From Panax quinquefolius (Eukaryota; Streptophyta; Magnoliopsida; Apiales; Araliaceae): a DNA stretch of 64,000 nucleotides. The position numbers and the translations under genes are program-made. Positions 1-11,171 of the stretch are shown here, piece by piece (position 1 is the first letter of the stretch; the number at the start of each line of letters is the position of its first letter). The notes under the pieces were generated by a model. That model searched no databases, was not told where the DNA came from, and worked only from the letters and a program-made list of their open reading frames with translations. The DNA lies in assembly GCA_020205615.1 (NCBI GenBank), contig CM035163.1:58005899-58069898 (forward strand), written 5' to 3'.

Positions 1-1697
1 AAAGACCTCTAAAAATTTGCTAAATTACTTATCTTCCCTCTGCTTGTTTAATCTTTGTGGATATGGAACTCGAGGGTAAACTGGTGGTACTGTATTTATA
101 GGCTTCTCAACTGACCCTGCTTTATCCTTCTCTTCCTGTTGCACCTCAGAATTGTCCAGATTTTCTTTCTCAACATTCACCTGTTCTGCCTTGCGCGATC
201 GCGCGGCATCTTCAATACAAACAGGCGCAGGTGCGCGACTTGCAGTGTCTGCAATATTTTTCCTAGATCTCAATGTGATCGCTTGGCACTGTTCCTTCCT
301 GTCTTTTCTTGGATTTGTTTCTGTATTACTTGGCAAAGAACCTTGGGGCCTGTTGTTAAGCATGCTCGCCATTTGCCCCATCCGAGTCTCCAAATTCTTA
401 ATAGCCACTGCTTGGCTTTTGATTATAACTTCCGTGTTTGCCATGTACTTCAACATCATCTCCTCCACTTCTGATTTTTTCTCTTGCTGAGGTGCAGCTG
501 GAGTGTGATGTTGTTGTTGTTGAGAAAATCCCGGCGGGAATGGTTGTTTTGGTGTAAACTGTGGCTGAGACGGCTGTGACTGAAAGTGTTGATTCGACTA
601 AAACTGATTCTGCTGATTCCCTTGGTTATTAGACCAACTGAAGTTTGGATGGTTTCGGTTGTTGGGGTGGTATGTGTTCTGAAACTGTCATTGGTCTTTC
701 CTGTAATTACTCACATACTGTACCGACTCCGAGCTGATAGCACACTAATCTATCGAGTGTGACCCCGCACAAATCTCACATACGAAGGCAACTGTTTTCA
801 CTTTGCTCTCTGCTAGTGTATCTATTTTCTTTGCCATAGCTGCCATCTGTGCCGACAACTGAGTAATAACATCTACCTCCAACACACTTGCAACCTTGGG
901 CTGTGGCATCCGAGATGTAGGATTCTGAAAATCATTTGCAGCCATAGTCTCGATAAGTGTATAGGCCTCGTCATAGCTATTTGCCCATAATGCCCCTCCT
1001 GCAGCTTCATCTACAATAGGTCTCGATTGCCATCCCAATCCATTGTAAAATGTATTGATTACCATCCAATCCAGCATACCATGATGCGGACACTTCCTCA
1101 GCATCTCTTTATATCTCTCCCATGCTTCATATAAGGACTCGCCCTGTTGTTGCTCAAACTGAGATATAGCTATCCTCATCTTTGCAGTCTTAGCTATTGG
1201 GAAAAACTTGGTTAAAAATTTCTGTGCTAAGTCCTCCCATGTAGTGATTGACCCCGCCGACAAAGAATGAAGCCAACTCCTCGCCTTATCCCTCAATGAG
1301 AATGGGAATAGCCTAAGTCTGATAGCATCCTCCATCACACCGTTGTATCTGAATGTGTTACAAATCTCAATGAAACTTAACAAGTGTTCATTCGGATCAT
1401 CCATAGCAGACACCCCCAAATCAGCATCAATTCGCACCCATCCCGAATAGTGCCCGGTTTAATCTCGAAAGTATTCGCTGCTATCGCCGGTTTGACTATG
1501 CTCGACTGTAGTCCATTTATATTCGGCATGGAATAATCTCTTAGAGCCTTGTGCTCTTCTCTTTGTTCTTCTGCTATGTCAGATATGGTACTTTCTAACT
1601 GAGCTTGCAAATTTCTTCGCACACTTGCTTTCCAACCCCTTCCGTTAATGTTCTCCTGCGCTGGTGTTAATTCGGAATTAGATGATCTCGTGTGCAT
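1..1697 (-). pseudogene. Athila-like gag (start of gag-pol), broken
   Basis: Gag is the structural capsid protein of the particle. The frame starts at 1697 (MHTRSSNSEL) and runs through the Athila-like stretch GLQSSIVKPAIAANTFEIKP. It shifts frame near 1410-1440 and continues in 745-1437 with the capsid motifs RLRLFPFSLRDKARSWL, TTWEDLAQKFLTKFFP and ESLYEAWERYKEMLRKCPHH. A zinc-knuckle start, CEICAGSHSID, is followed by TAG where Gln would be expected. Further stops lie at about 690 (TGA for Trp) and 597 (TAG for Gln). From 25 to 468 the frame is open again, rich in Lys and Glu, and ends PQRLNKQREDK. After one more TAA it continues as FSKFLEVF to the window edge, which fits Athila gag running on into pol. 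Several stops, though not all, are explained by single C-to-T or G-to-A changes. Confidence 0.88.
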
Positions 1698-1819
1698 AAA
1701 AATCTACAAGTACCTGAAATCACAAACAAAACAAAAATAGAAATGAGATAAGAATAGATATGTCCAAGTCATACAATATAGCTTAAAATTGATGATAATT
1801 ATTTAAATTTAAACGCCTT

Positions 1820-1837
1820 TCCCTGGCAACGGCGCCA
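1820..1837 (-). other. Primer-binding site, tRNA-Asp type (E1)
   Basis: On the minus strand the sequence just inside the LTR reads TGGCGCCGTTGCCAGGG. This is complementary to the 3' end of plant tRNA-Asp apart from one base near the distal end and is the usual priming site in Athila elements. It lies about six bases inside the LTR end at 1844 and fixes the orientation of E1. Confidence 0.85.
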
Positions 1838-1843
1838 AAAACT

Positions 1844-3370
1844 TGTTGCCTCTTTTTCAGTTATAACAAAAGAGCTCTAACTCATGCAAGCATACATGTG
1901 TCAACAAGTAATACAGAGTAAGTAAAGTATCGATCCCACAGAGAAAGTTGTCTAATTTAAACTCTTATGCATCAACTAAATCACTCCTTTTATATGCTTA
2001 AACTAATGATTAAAATGGTGAATTATTCTAAATGCAAATAATAAATAAAATGAGTATAAGAATGTGTTAAATCAAATTTGGAAATAATGGGATCCTAACT
2101 TCATTTAATATTTCATCTAATTACCACCATCATGCAAGAACGTTCACATATCACAGGAAAGTAGCCAAGAGCACTAATATAGACACAACCATTTTTCAAT
2201 GCACTATTCCCCACTCACATAACATCCACATGTGATAGACGTCATGTAATCATCAATATAACCAAAATCACTATATGTCTATGTGAAATTGCAACTATAT
2301 TGAATTTAAGCACAAGCTCTTATATTAACTCATACGGTGAATTAATATATGTCTATCTAATTCACGAAATACACAAGCCATGCAAAATAGCCCCATATAC
2401 GTATGCTATCATGATTACAATCCATACTCACATGTACATTGTCAATTCCATACAAGTACTGAAACGAATGGTGATCAAGCATTCATACATGCAAAACAAC
2501 CATGATAAAAATTCCTATTGATATGCAAAACAGTCCAGCCATCAAGCATGCAATTAAACTATATATTAAAATATGTTAGAATCCCATAATGGAGTTTAGT
2601 TCATCACTGAACCAAAAGCCATTATGGGATCAAAACTAAACATGGATAATAAGCAAGCAATTGAAAGAGAGAAGGGATAGAAATGATCAAACCCAATTGC
2701 TGATTTTATTCTAATGATAACGTTCAAATCCTCATATAAATCCAGCAAAATAATAATAATGATCCACAATGATAGAAAATCCCAAGAAGAATTAGAAAAG
2801 ATCGAGTTTAGGCTTCGTTCTATGTTAGAATCTCTCTTAGAGTGTAAACCCTAGTTACAATATGAAAAATACGTAAAAAGTACTCAATGATGCGTCTGAC
2901 ACCAGTTAGAATAGTTTTAATTAATTACAACTCTTCAAAATTAAAAATTAAAATAAAAGCATTTCGAATATCATCGGCGGTAGCCGCGACTTGCATGATA
3001 TCACCTCCGCCTAATCAGTGTGAAGTCGCATGTGCCAGCGTGTTAGTCTGTATAGCCGCGTGGCTTCTGTAATTTTAATTTCTGGTTCTGCTGCTGCAAC
3101 TGATCTGTTCTGCTGCTCATTTCCTTGTCTATCAACACCCATGCTTAGCTTCCCTGCTCCAATTGATCCTCACGCCATGCATCCATCTGCCTCATGCCAT
3201 CTACATCACCAAATATATGCCATATCCTGTACTTTTACACCAAAGGAGTTTTAAGTGTATGCAATGAAAAATAACATGAAATGCAACTAAAAATATACTA
3301 CAATGTACTTAAGATGGGCATAATTCGCGTGAATTGATATCCAATAAGTAGGTGTAAAACCCACTTATCA
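1844..3370 (-). repeat. 5' LTR of E1
   Basis: About 1527 bp, bounded by TG at 1844 and CA at 3370 on the plus strand; on the minus strand it begins TGATAAGTGGGTTTTACACC. The sequence is AT-rich, and the short ORFs inside look like chance. A possible minus-strand TATA-like stretch (plus-strand TTTTATAT) lies near 1988-1995. The matching 3' LTR is off the left edge, so the age of E1 cannot be estimated here. Confidence 0.8.
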
Positions 3371-3437
3371 TCATCATCATCATCAAGTAACAGGCCAGTT
3401 AGTCAGCCAGGAGCATGCCTATCTCCTTCCTTTTGTT

Positions 3438-4376
3438 ATGAATGCTCCACTATCACCTTCAGAAAGCGAAGCTATGGAGGATAAGGTTGCAAAGAGAGCA
3501 AATGCTAAAGCCCGTCGAGATTTTGTCAATCAAAGGGAATTCACATACCTAAGCTAACCTATGGAGGAGATATTTTAGATGCTAATCAATGAAGGAAGAA
3601 TTACCTCCCTTCTACCTCCAATCAATCCCCATTCTAGATGGTTCAACTCTGATGGAGTTTGTCAATATCATTCACATTCTCGCGGTCACAACACAGAAGA
3701 ATGCTGGGCACTCCGCCACCTTATTCAGAATCTAATTGATAGCGGTGTCCTGCAGTTGGCAGACGATGACACTGTGCTACTCGAGAGTGGGAATACATGT
3801 CCTACCAAATAGAAGGAATCAATAGCAGTTATATCCGCTGAGGATGATAGGACTGTCAAACTATTTCCCATACAAGCAATTCAACTCAAAAGAACTAATA
3901 ATCCTTTGAAAGTGGCTGCACCAGAGCCAATTTCTTTACCCTTCAGACCACAATATCCTGTTGTCAGCTTACACAAAGTCCCATGGAATTATGGAGAAGC
4001 TGAAGGATTCACGTCTCATACTACTACTACTACAGTGTCGAAGGAAAATCCACTGTATCTTCCTCAGTGGGTTATGAAGCCCACCTTCAAAGCAAATGGG
4101 AAGATTCCCATGAAGAAAATTGAGAAATTCCTTCTCACTATGGGTCATAATGAAGCCAAGGTGGTTCTAAGCTTAAGAGAAGCTCCACATCAGATATCAA
4201 TACTGGACTTGCTTTTCTCTTCCGAAGATCACAAGAAGATCTTATTAAAGGTTTTGGAAGAGGCCTACTTGTCAAAATCAGTGGATGCGGAAAAATTTCA
4301 ACATATGGTTGATCACATTTTCAACAACAATGTGATATCCTTCACTGATGACGACATACCTCCTGAAGGGACCGGT
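3438..4376 (+). pseudogene. H gag C-terminal region to protease start, broken
   Basis: A single plus frame runs from an ATG at 3438 to the E3 insertion with three in-frame stops (about 3556, 3576 and 3810). It contains a zinc-knuckle-like motif CQYHSHSRGHNTEECWAL followed by RHLIQNLIDSGVLQL, a pattern seen in Tat gag-pol polyproteins. Downstream come SLPFRPQYPVVSLHKVPWNY, the basic repeat-like HKKILLKVLEEAYLSK and DDIPPEGTG. The last of these precedes the protease core in relatives. The stops at 3576 and 3810 (TAG) look like former CAG glutamine codons. The frame is cut after DIPPEGTG by E3 and resumes, with a frameshift, at 14004. The true gag start is not visible. Confidence 0.8.
4372..4376. 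repeat. Target-site duplication of E3, left copy (CCGGT)
   Basis: CCGGT directly precedes the E3 LTR start TGTGACGCC and is repeated at 13999-14003 after the LTR end GTCTTACA. The perfect 5 bp match supports one insertion event and shows that both E3 ends are intact. Confidence 0.92.
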
Positions 4377-4942
4377 TGTGACGCCCCCAAAATAGGTATA
4401 CACAACACCCATTCTGAGTCGCCAAATACATGGTACAAAAAGCAAACTACAACTTCAATAATACAAATGTCGTGTGAAATACGACAATATATACTGTGAG
4501 TTTAAATATAATATTGTCTTCTAGACAATATCCACATGCAAATAAATCCCCATCATAATTATTGATTCATTATTTTACAAAAATGGTGAGGACTACTAAA
4601 CAACTCTCTCTAGAACCTTCATTCCATACCCGACTAGTACTCGCTACATTCTCGCCTCCCGAGAAAAAAAAAATGAACAACAAGGAAAAGGGTGAGCTCA
4701 ACTAGCCCGAAGAAGAATATTATGACTAAGATAATATACAACAAATTATCGTTAGTCTTCAACAGGAAAAAATCGAGATAGAATACAATAGTATAACAAG
4801 TTTCGGATCAATATTCGCAGCGGAAATAATAATTCATAGAAGAGTTACGTGAGAATGAAATCTACTATAATCTATGAATTTAATAGTCCATCATCAATAT
4901 TTTATCCTCAGTAACATCAATCAATATACATCTGAATCAAAT

Positions 4943-5160
4943 ATTCATCTTTGCACTACAGTGCCAAAGATATTCATCATTGGTCATATTCATTTAAACA
5001 CTGTTCATCTTTGCACTACAAACCAAAGATATTAATCAATCGGTTATGTTTCATCTCAACACTGCTCATCTTCTGCACTACTGAGGCCAAAGATATTCTT
5101 CAGAAATCATTCATCTTTTTGCTACTGGGCCAAAGATATTCAATAATATCATCATTTAAG
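4943..5160. repeat. Tandem repeat inside E3 3' LTR, unit about 50 bp
   Basis: Four imperfect units share the core CATCTTTGCACTAC followed by GCCAAAGATATT. The same array is present in the right LTR (about 11740-11940). A diverged version, with CACTACGGCCAAGGATATTC, occurs in the E5 LTR near 39655-39910. The array is therefore an inherited part of this LTR family. Confidence 0.8.
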
Positions 5161-5384
5161 ACCGAGGATGATGAAAAATATTTTAAAAGAAACGAATCCA
5201 AAGAAACAAAATGACAAGGATTAAGGATTAAGGATTCGTACTTGGTTTTATCCACGCCCAAAAATACCTCAAAAATAATCATAGTGGTGTAAAATTCAAG
5301 AATGATCAAAACATGGATACAATCGAGTTAGTATCCGTAATATATGTTTTGACGAAAAGAAGAAATTTTATTTTTCTATTGAAT

Positions 5385-5590
5385 AGTACCGTATCGTGAA
5401 TAGTCTTGATATCGTGAATAAAGTGCCGATATCGTGAATAGTAACTCAGACACCAAAAGATAGAAATTCCACAAAAACATCTTCACGCTTACTAATAATA
5501 GTACTCGTGAATAGTAACTTCGTGAATAAGAACTCATGAATAGTAACTCGTGAATAGTAACTCATGAATAGTAACCCATGAATAGTAACC
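5385..5590. repeat. Short tandem repeat TGAATAGTAAC inside E3 3' LTR
   Basis: About ten imperfect copies of a 15 to 20 bp unit with the core TGAATAGTAAC, some with TATCG or TCGTG just before it. The corresponding array in the right LTR is at about 12180-12395 and has a different number and spelling of units. That is expected of slippage, or of local sequence error. Confidence 0.85.
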
Positions 5591-5860
5591 CCACATGAAA
5601 AAGTTCCAAATTTGATAAAAACTTCAGATCAACATTTCAGCATAATGATATTGAAGAAATAATATCATTACAAAAAAATAATATCCCTTACCTCGAAAGA
5701 TCAGTACTTCTAGCTGAAACACCGGATATAGGCTATGACTTGGACTTGCACCGTATAGCAATACTCAAAGTATACTCAAAATACTCACAAGAATACGCTC
5801 GATAATATAGAGAGAAAAACTTGATTTTACGGTGTGATTTTCAATTCTAACCTAAGCACC

Positions 5861-5868
5861 TATTTATA
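5861..5868 (-). promoter_or_regulatory. TATA box of E3 3' LTR
   Basis: TATAAATA on the minus strand, placed inside the LTR as expected for the U3 promoter. The same octamer is present in the other E3 LTR at 12663-12670. Confidence 0.6.
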
Positions 5869-7145
5869 GAAATTGCTTAGAACACCAAAGCAGAAAATTT
5901 AATAAATTAATATATATATATATCAAATTCATACGCCAACCTTAGAATTCAGATCCTAGCATTTCCCACATGCCACCTTCTAGAAAGAAATGATAAAAAA
6001 ACGTTTTTCATAAAATAAATAATTAAAACTTACAAAAATTAATTATTTCGGAGCTTCAGAACTTCAATAATTCATAATAAATAGCCCTTTCATCAGAAAA
6101 TTCGAATCTTGCGTATTTTTATAGGAAATTCAATTCTCTACAACTTTGCAGAAGAAAGTTTTTCCAAATTCCAAATAGAAATTGACCGAAATCCACAAAC
6201 GGGCAATTTTACAAAGTTATAATCAAATTTCAAATAATAAATGGGGTCCAATTTACATGTTTAACATGTTTTAAACATTTATTGCAACAAAAATACTCTT
6301 CCTCCTCGATACTCATATATCCCACATTCATTGTAAAAATATCACAGATTAATATATTATTAAAATAATATATTTAAATGAATTATTTTATCAGAAAAAG
6401 ATAAAATATTAATTTTCAACAATTGTCATTTTAAAAATTTTCTCCATCTATATCCACATAAAATCAATATTTTCCTCATCATATAAATCAATAATTAATT
6501 ATTCACAAATAATATTACGAATCATAATATTGACAACCAGTGCGTTCCTCAGAAAGGGGGCTTTCCAATAAGAATTTCTTCTTACTGGCGCGCAATTAGG
6601 TGACCAAACCTCTCCTTAGACAGAACTTTCTAGACATTGCCAATAATGTTATCTAATAATATTATTCAGATAATATGAATTATTGCTTCGATAAAGAAAA
6701 ATACTGTGTAATGACAATTATTGAAACAACAGCAGCAATTATTAACTCAATAAAATACTGAACAGTAATTACTGTAACCATTATTGAGTAGTGCCTTCTT
6801 ACGTAAGAATCAATAATTGGTGCAATACCAAGTGCTACTGTTCAACAACGCGTATTAGTGTGTTTTAACCACCGGGTATTCCAACAGTATTAACGGTAAC
6901 AACTACGCCGTTATTTAAAAACAACTTATATTTGTCGTTTTCTTCATCCAATCACTTTCCGTTATGGGGCCCACATATGGTCTGCTTGTGAGTAAATGCG
7001 AATATTCCCCGACAAAGATCTAATATTCCACGACCAAACGAATATTCCCCAACGATAATGAATATTTTATAACCACTTGCTTATTTTGAAATATTTGCGT
7101 ATTTAACCTTAACTATCCACATTAATCAAATCAACCCTTACTATT

Positions 7146-8516
7146 TCAAAATAATAAATAAAGGAAATTCCTTTTATTTAAAAATTTGAGTCTTACAACC
7201 TCCCTCCTTATGAAATTTCGTCCTCGAAATTGACGTGACGATACACAGTGTTTGAAAAGGTGAGGATACCTCGCTTTCATTTTCGTTTCCAATTCCCGTG
7301 TCATTTCCTCTATAGCATGATTCCTCCACAAAACTTTAACTTGTGGTATAACCTTTCATGCGTGGGGACATGCTCCTTCCTATCCAAAATCTTGACAGTA
7401 CCTCCTCATACGTTAAGTCTTCTATTATCTCGTCCTGTTCTAACTCTATAACGTGGTTTGGGTCTTTCACATATTTACGAAATACGATATGTGAAACACA
7501 TTATGAACACGAGACATACTCGAGGTAACGCAAGTCTATAGGCTACATTTCCTACTCGGTCAAGAATTTGAAATGGACCAATAAATCGTGGATTGAGCTT
7601 TCCTCTCTTCCCAAATCTTGTAACTCCCTTCCATGGAGCAACTCGCAACAATAAATGATCCCCTACATTAAATTCCACGTCCTTTCGATGAAGATCCGCA
7701 TAAATCTTTTGTCGATCTTGTGCCGCTTTGTTTATATCGTTGTCGAATCATTTGGATCTTTTCTAGTGAGTCATACGTACTTAACTTTCGGGTCCCAACA
7801 ATGTTGCTTCACCCACCTCATCCCAACATATTGGAGAACGACATTTTCGTCCATATAATGCTTCGAATGGAACCATGCCTATATTTGTTTAATAACTATT
7901 GTTGTATGAGAATTCCACCAATGGCAAGTACTTATCCCAACTTCCTTTGAAATCTAGGACACAGAGTTTTAATATATCTTCAAGAGTTTGAGTAGTCCTT
8001 TCTAATTGCCCATCCGTTTGAGGATGGTATGCCAAACTGAATCGTAAATTCGTGCCCATAGCTTTCTAACCCAAAATCATGAAGTGAATCTTGGGTCACG
8101 ATCTAAAACTATGGATACTGGCATGCCATGCAATCTCACAATCGCATTTACGTACATACGAGAAAGGCGTTCAAGGAATAAGTCTCTCGTATCGGTAAAA
8201 ATGAAAGCGCGGACTTGGTTAATCTAATAACCCAAATAGCATTGATGCCTTGAGAAACCGCAGGGAAGACCCGTAACGAAATCCATAGTAATGTGTTCCC
8301 ACTTCCATTCCTAATCTCAAGTGGTTGCAACGGACCCTTAGGTACAAGGTGCTCGCCTTTACACGTTAGCAAGTTAAACACATCGAGATAAACTTTGCAA
8401 TCTCTCTCTTCATATTGTTCCACCAAAATGTATGTCAAGATCACGATACATTTTAGTACTTCCAGATGGATTGCAAATGGCGTATTGTGTGCCTCCATCA
8501 TAATCTTGTACTTCAA
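7146..8516 (-). pseudogene. E3 integrase, broken
   Basis: Integrase inserts the element DNA copy into the chromosome. Reading the minus strand from 8516, the fragments contain [38 protein letters not shown] and LPIRETYSL, which are classic chromovirus integrase stretches. They are followed by [17 protein letters not shown] (about 7850), then by NVGDHLLLRVAPWKGVTRFG with KLNPRFIGPFQIL (7475-7678). The tail VLWRNHAIEEMTRELETK and YPHLF with FRGRNF ends at 7146-7331, overlapping the polypurine tract and the first bases of the LTR. At least three frame changes and several stops separate the pieces. The tail is the region that in Tekay-type elements often carries a chromodomain; a complete chromodomain is not readable here. 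Confidence 0.85.
7198..7213 (-). other. Polypurine tract of E3
   Basis: On the minus strand AAGGAGGGAGGT directly precedes the LTR start TGTAAGAC. This is the usual plus-strand DNA priming site next to a 3' LTR and confirms the minus orientation. Confidence 0.85.
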
Positions 8517-8639
8517 ATCGAGTCGTTAGGAACACAAAGTCTAGAGTGGACTCAAGTATTCCTTCTTCATCAATTCTCGCTTAGGAATAGCTCCTTCTTG
8601 TACTTTCTTCTTCATACGCATCATTTCCAGGAGTCGGTG

Positions 8640-9780
8640 GCTTGAGCAATCTTAACTTTTTCTATTAAAGTTGGCTCTATCGTATACTTGACATCATCGC
8701 TTTTCGTTCAGCGTGATATGATCTTCTACTCATCGCGTCGGCCTACCACGTTCGCTTTTCGGGATGGCATGATCGAACATGTGTCTTTGAAATGAGTCTC
8801 CTCTTGAGTTCTTCAAGCTCTACCCACATTCCTTGCTCCATTCGAATTTTGTATCTCTACGAGTTAGTTGCGTTAATGGAATAGCGATTCGAGAATATCC
8901 TTCAACGAATCTCCGATAATAACCAACTAAGCCTAGAAAGCTACGTCTTTCGATAACTGACTTAGGTTGCTCTCAACCGTGACTCATATCCCAATCTTGG
9001 ATAAAGCACGTCACAATGACACCTATCGATTTACTATCGCATACGAATATACGTCCCCCTACGAGAGAGTCTCGCTTAGTGAATTCCACAAAGGAAGTCA
9101 CAAAATAAAGGCTCGGTACCAAATTCTATAGTTGAATTTTTAACTCACGAAGTTCAATAGAGCCATTCGATATGAGATTTTAGAAATGAGTTTTGTCTTA
9201 GGGTTCAAAGTCGATACAAAATTTAATATCGAGCTTTGGGAGTAAGCCAAGAAATTCTTCAGAAATACGTCGGAAAAAAATCAATAACAACGGGAATATT
9301 ATTCAAATCGACGCGTGTCTTTATTCAAATCCATAACATGGACTAAGAAAACTTGACATCCGTAATAAACGAATGACTTCATGGCTTGATATGAAAATGT
9401 TTGACTACAATGGTTTGATTGCTTGAATTGAATAACGGGTTGCTTAGGAATATGAAAACTAACAACCTTACAAAAGCAATCAATTTGGCATGATGAGTAG
9501 TTAACCTTAAAATCACATCAAAAGCAAATATCTCTATAGTAATAAGGTTAACGGTGTAATGTGATAGTGCCAACTTGAATCAAGCAAGATTTTTAAACAA
9601 CGGATGTAATGAAAGTTTCTCCTAATGGAGTCTCCACGAGATAGGTCAAAGTTTAATTTCTCCGTAGTCAAGTTCAAACGTTGAGCGCAAGTAAGAGAGA
9701 TAAAAGAATGGGTAGAACCAATATCTAGTAAGGTATATACTTATGAAGAATTTATAATTAACTAACCTGTGCTAACTTCG
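8640..9780 (-). pseudogene. E3 protease and partial RT/RNase H, heavily decayed
   Basis: On the minus strand 9379-9573 (LSHYTVNLITIEIFAFDVIL) corresponds to the protease-to-RT linker. Then come a degraded version of the stretch that precedes RT (about 9225-9370) and SIELRELKIQL near 9150. The next recognisable piece is [19 protein letters not shown] at about 8850-8930, which belongs to the end of RT. Short matches near 8730 (KANVV) are typical of the end of RNase H. The central RT, including the YVDD catalytic motif, is missing, so a deletion of several hundred bases has occurred between about 9150 and 8945. It cannot encode an active enzyme. Confidence 0.7.
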
Positions 9781-9879
9781 TTCGTTCCTCGCATTTTTGA
9801 CCACCACAACAAACGCTCTTCCAGGAATCGTTGACTTTGACTTTTCTCGGGACGATCTTTTGAGTCACCGTCCCCACTG

Positions 9880-11021
9880 AACTAGGTTTCACTTCGTATA
9901 ATCTCGGCGATATGTCCTTCCTTTCCACAATTATAGCATACCTTGAACTGTTGGGGCGGTTTGGTGATATGTCCCTCTTTTCGCATTTGTAGCATACGAC
10001 CGGTGGTCGTTCTCCTCCCTTAAACTAGTTGCTACATCAAGGCCGACGGACGTCTTCACATGGTCGTTGTTGAATCTCCTCTTTTAAAATCTCCTCCCAG
10101 ACTTCGCTTCTTCTATTTTCATGGCCACGATTACCACCGAGTGGTTACCGCCTTTCTCTGTATTCTTCTTTCTCCGTTGTTATCGTTATTCGATGACCGC
10201 TATCTTGATATGATCCTCGTTTATGGTCCCTCGGTTGAACGTACTCGTTATCTCGCTTCTAACAATGAGCCATGTTGACAACATCCGAATAGAGAAAAAT
10301 TTATGAGAAATGAGATCTTGGCGTATGTCGGGTTTCAAACCTCTCGAAACATCCGCGTCATAATCGTTCCTCATTCTCCACCAAATGAGGTGCAAACTGG
10401 ATAACTCCGCGAACTTCGCCTCGTCTTTGGGACACCGTCATGTTATTCTCGCTTCTAGTCTAATAAACTCCACTTCCTTCATATGATGAATACTTTCGTG
10501 GAAGTACTTGTCATTGAACTGCTTTCAAACGTCTCCCATGACATCTTTGAGTGCAATGGATGGATGTACGCTTTCACGATTCCCACCGATGTCTCGCCTC
10601 GCCACGGAACATAAAAGGCGGCGAATGGAACTTTCTGTTCCTCCGTGCATCCCAAGACATCGAATATCTTGGTAATTTGTTTGACCCACGTCTCCGCCTT
10701 TAATCGGATCCGGCTTTCCCAGTGCACTCGTGGTCCCAACTCTTTGAACTGCTTGGCCACGTGACCACACGTGAATTGCTATCATTTCCTCCTCATATTT
10801 TGAACACGAGTCTCCTCGTCTCGATTTTGCATGAAACTGCAAAAGCTTCTAAACATCCCCTCGTTCATCATCTCGCTCGGTGGTGTTGTTCACGGGAGGA
10901 ACATTACCACTGTTGCACGTTCTCCTCGTTGGTGAGTACAGAGCATCTCCACGGTCTCATTTCCATTGTTAATATTCTCACGACATTCTCAAATCATCGT
11001 CATAAAATAAGGGTTAATTAA
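9880..11021 (-). pseudogene. E3 gag, broken
   Basis: Minus-strand fragments match Ty3/gypsy Gag: ETWVKQITKIFDVLGCTEEQKVPFAAFY (10479-10760, quoted in part) corresponds to the usual AQTWVKEIEKVF region. It is followed by MRNDYDADVSRGLKPDIRQDL (10186-10395), then by a degenerate zinc knuckle (CYKCEKRDI, near 10000) upstream of the protease region. A second frame at 10525-10842 overlaps, showing a frameshift. The N-terminus, between the primer site and about 10842, is not readable as a single frame. Confidence 0.72.
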
Positions 11022-11153
11022 GGAAATCAATATATCACATAATATCCCTATATCTTGACCAACTAACAAATAAGCTTAGGTAGGACACACTAGCGAAGGA
11101 TTTACTCGTCTCTCCCTCCTAGTTTTATTCCCCGATCTGCTTGAGATCATATC

Positions 11154-11171
11154 CTAAGCTCGATACCAACC
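11154..11171 (-). other. Primer-binding site, initiator tRNA-Met type (E3)
   Basis: On the minus strand TTGGTATCGAGCTTAGG follows the LTR end. The canonical plant site is TGGTATCAGAGC; here the two bases AG of CAGAG are missing, giving CGAG. The same loss is seen in E2 and E6. Confidence 0.85.

Larger units (their letters stand above)
1..3370 (-). mobile_element. E1: Athila-like Ty3/gypsy retrotransposon, 5' part
   Basis: Reading on the minus strand, a 1.5 kb LTR (3370 to 1844) is followed by a tRNA-Asp-type primer-binding site and then a gag frame that continues past position 1. The Gag sequence resembles the Athila lineage, and the primer site is the one typical of that lineage. The remaining pol region and the 3' LTR lie outside the window. 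Its LTR edge at 3370 abuts the broken gag region of element H, so E1 inserted into H. The target duplication cannot be confirmed without the missing end; the five bases after the LTR are TCATC, inside a short TCA run. Confidence 0.85.
4377..7197 (-). repeat. 3' LTR of E3
   Basis: 2821 bp. On the plus strand it starts TGTGACGCCCCCAAAATAGG and ends GTCTTACA; on the minus strand it starts TGTAAGAC and ends GTCACA. A TATAAATA box on the minus strand lies at 5861-5868. The LTR includes two tandem arrays (4943-5160 and 5385-5590) and a short TA run near 5909-5924. It aligns along its whole length with 11172-13998; by eye most differences are small complex changes at CAG or CTG sites. Confidence 0.92.

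Noticed and set aside
139..490. Plus-strand ORFs at the left edge
   Set aside because: They lie opposite the Athila gag frame and show no recognisable motif.
2300..3254. Small ORFs inside the E1 LTR
   Set aside because: Low-complexity AT-rich LTR sequence present by chance, without motifs or coding bias.
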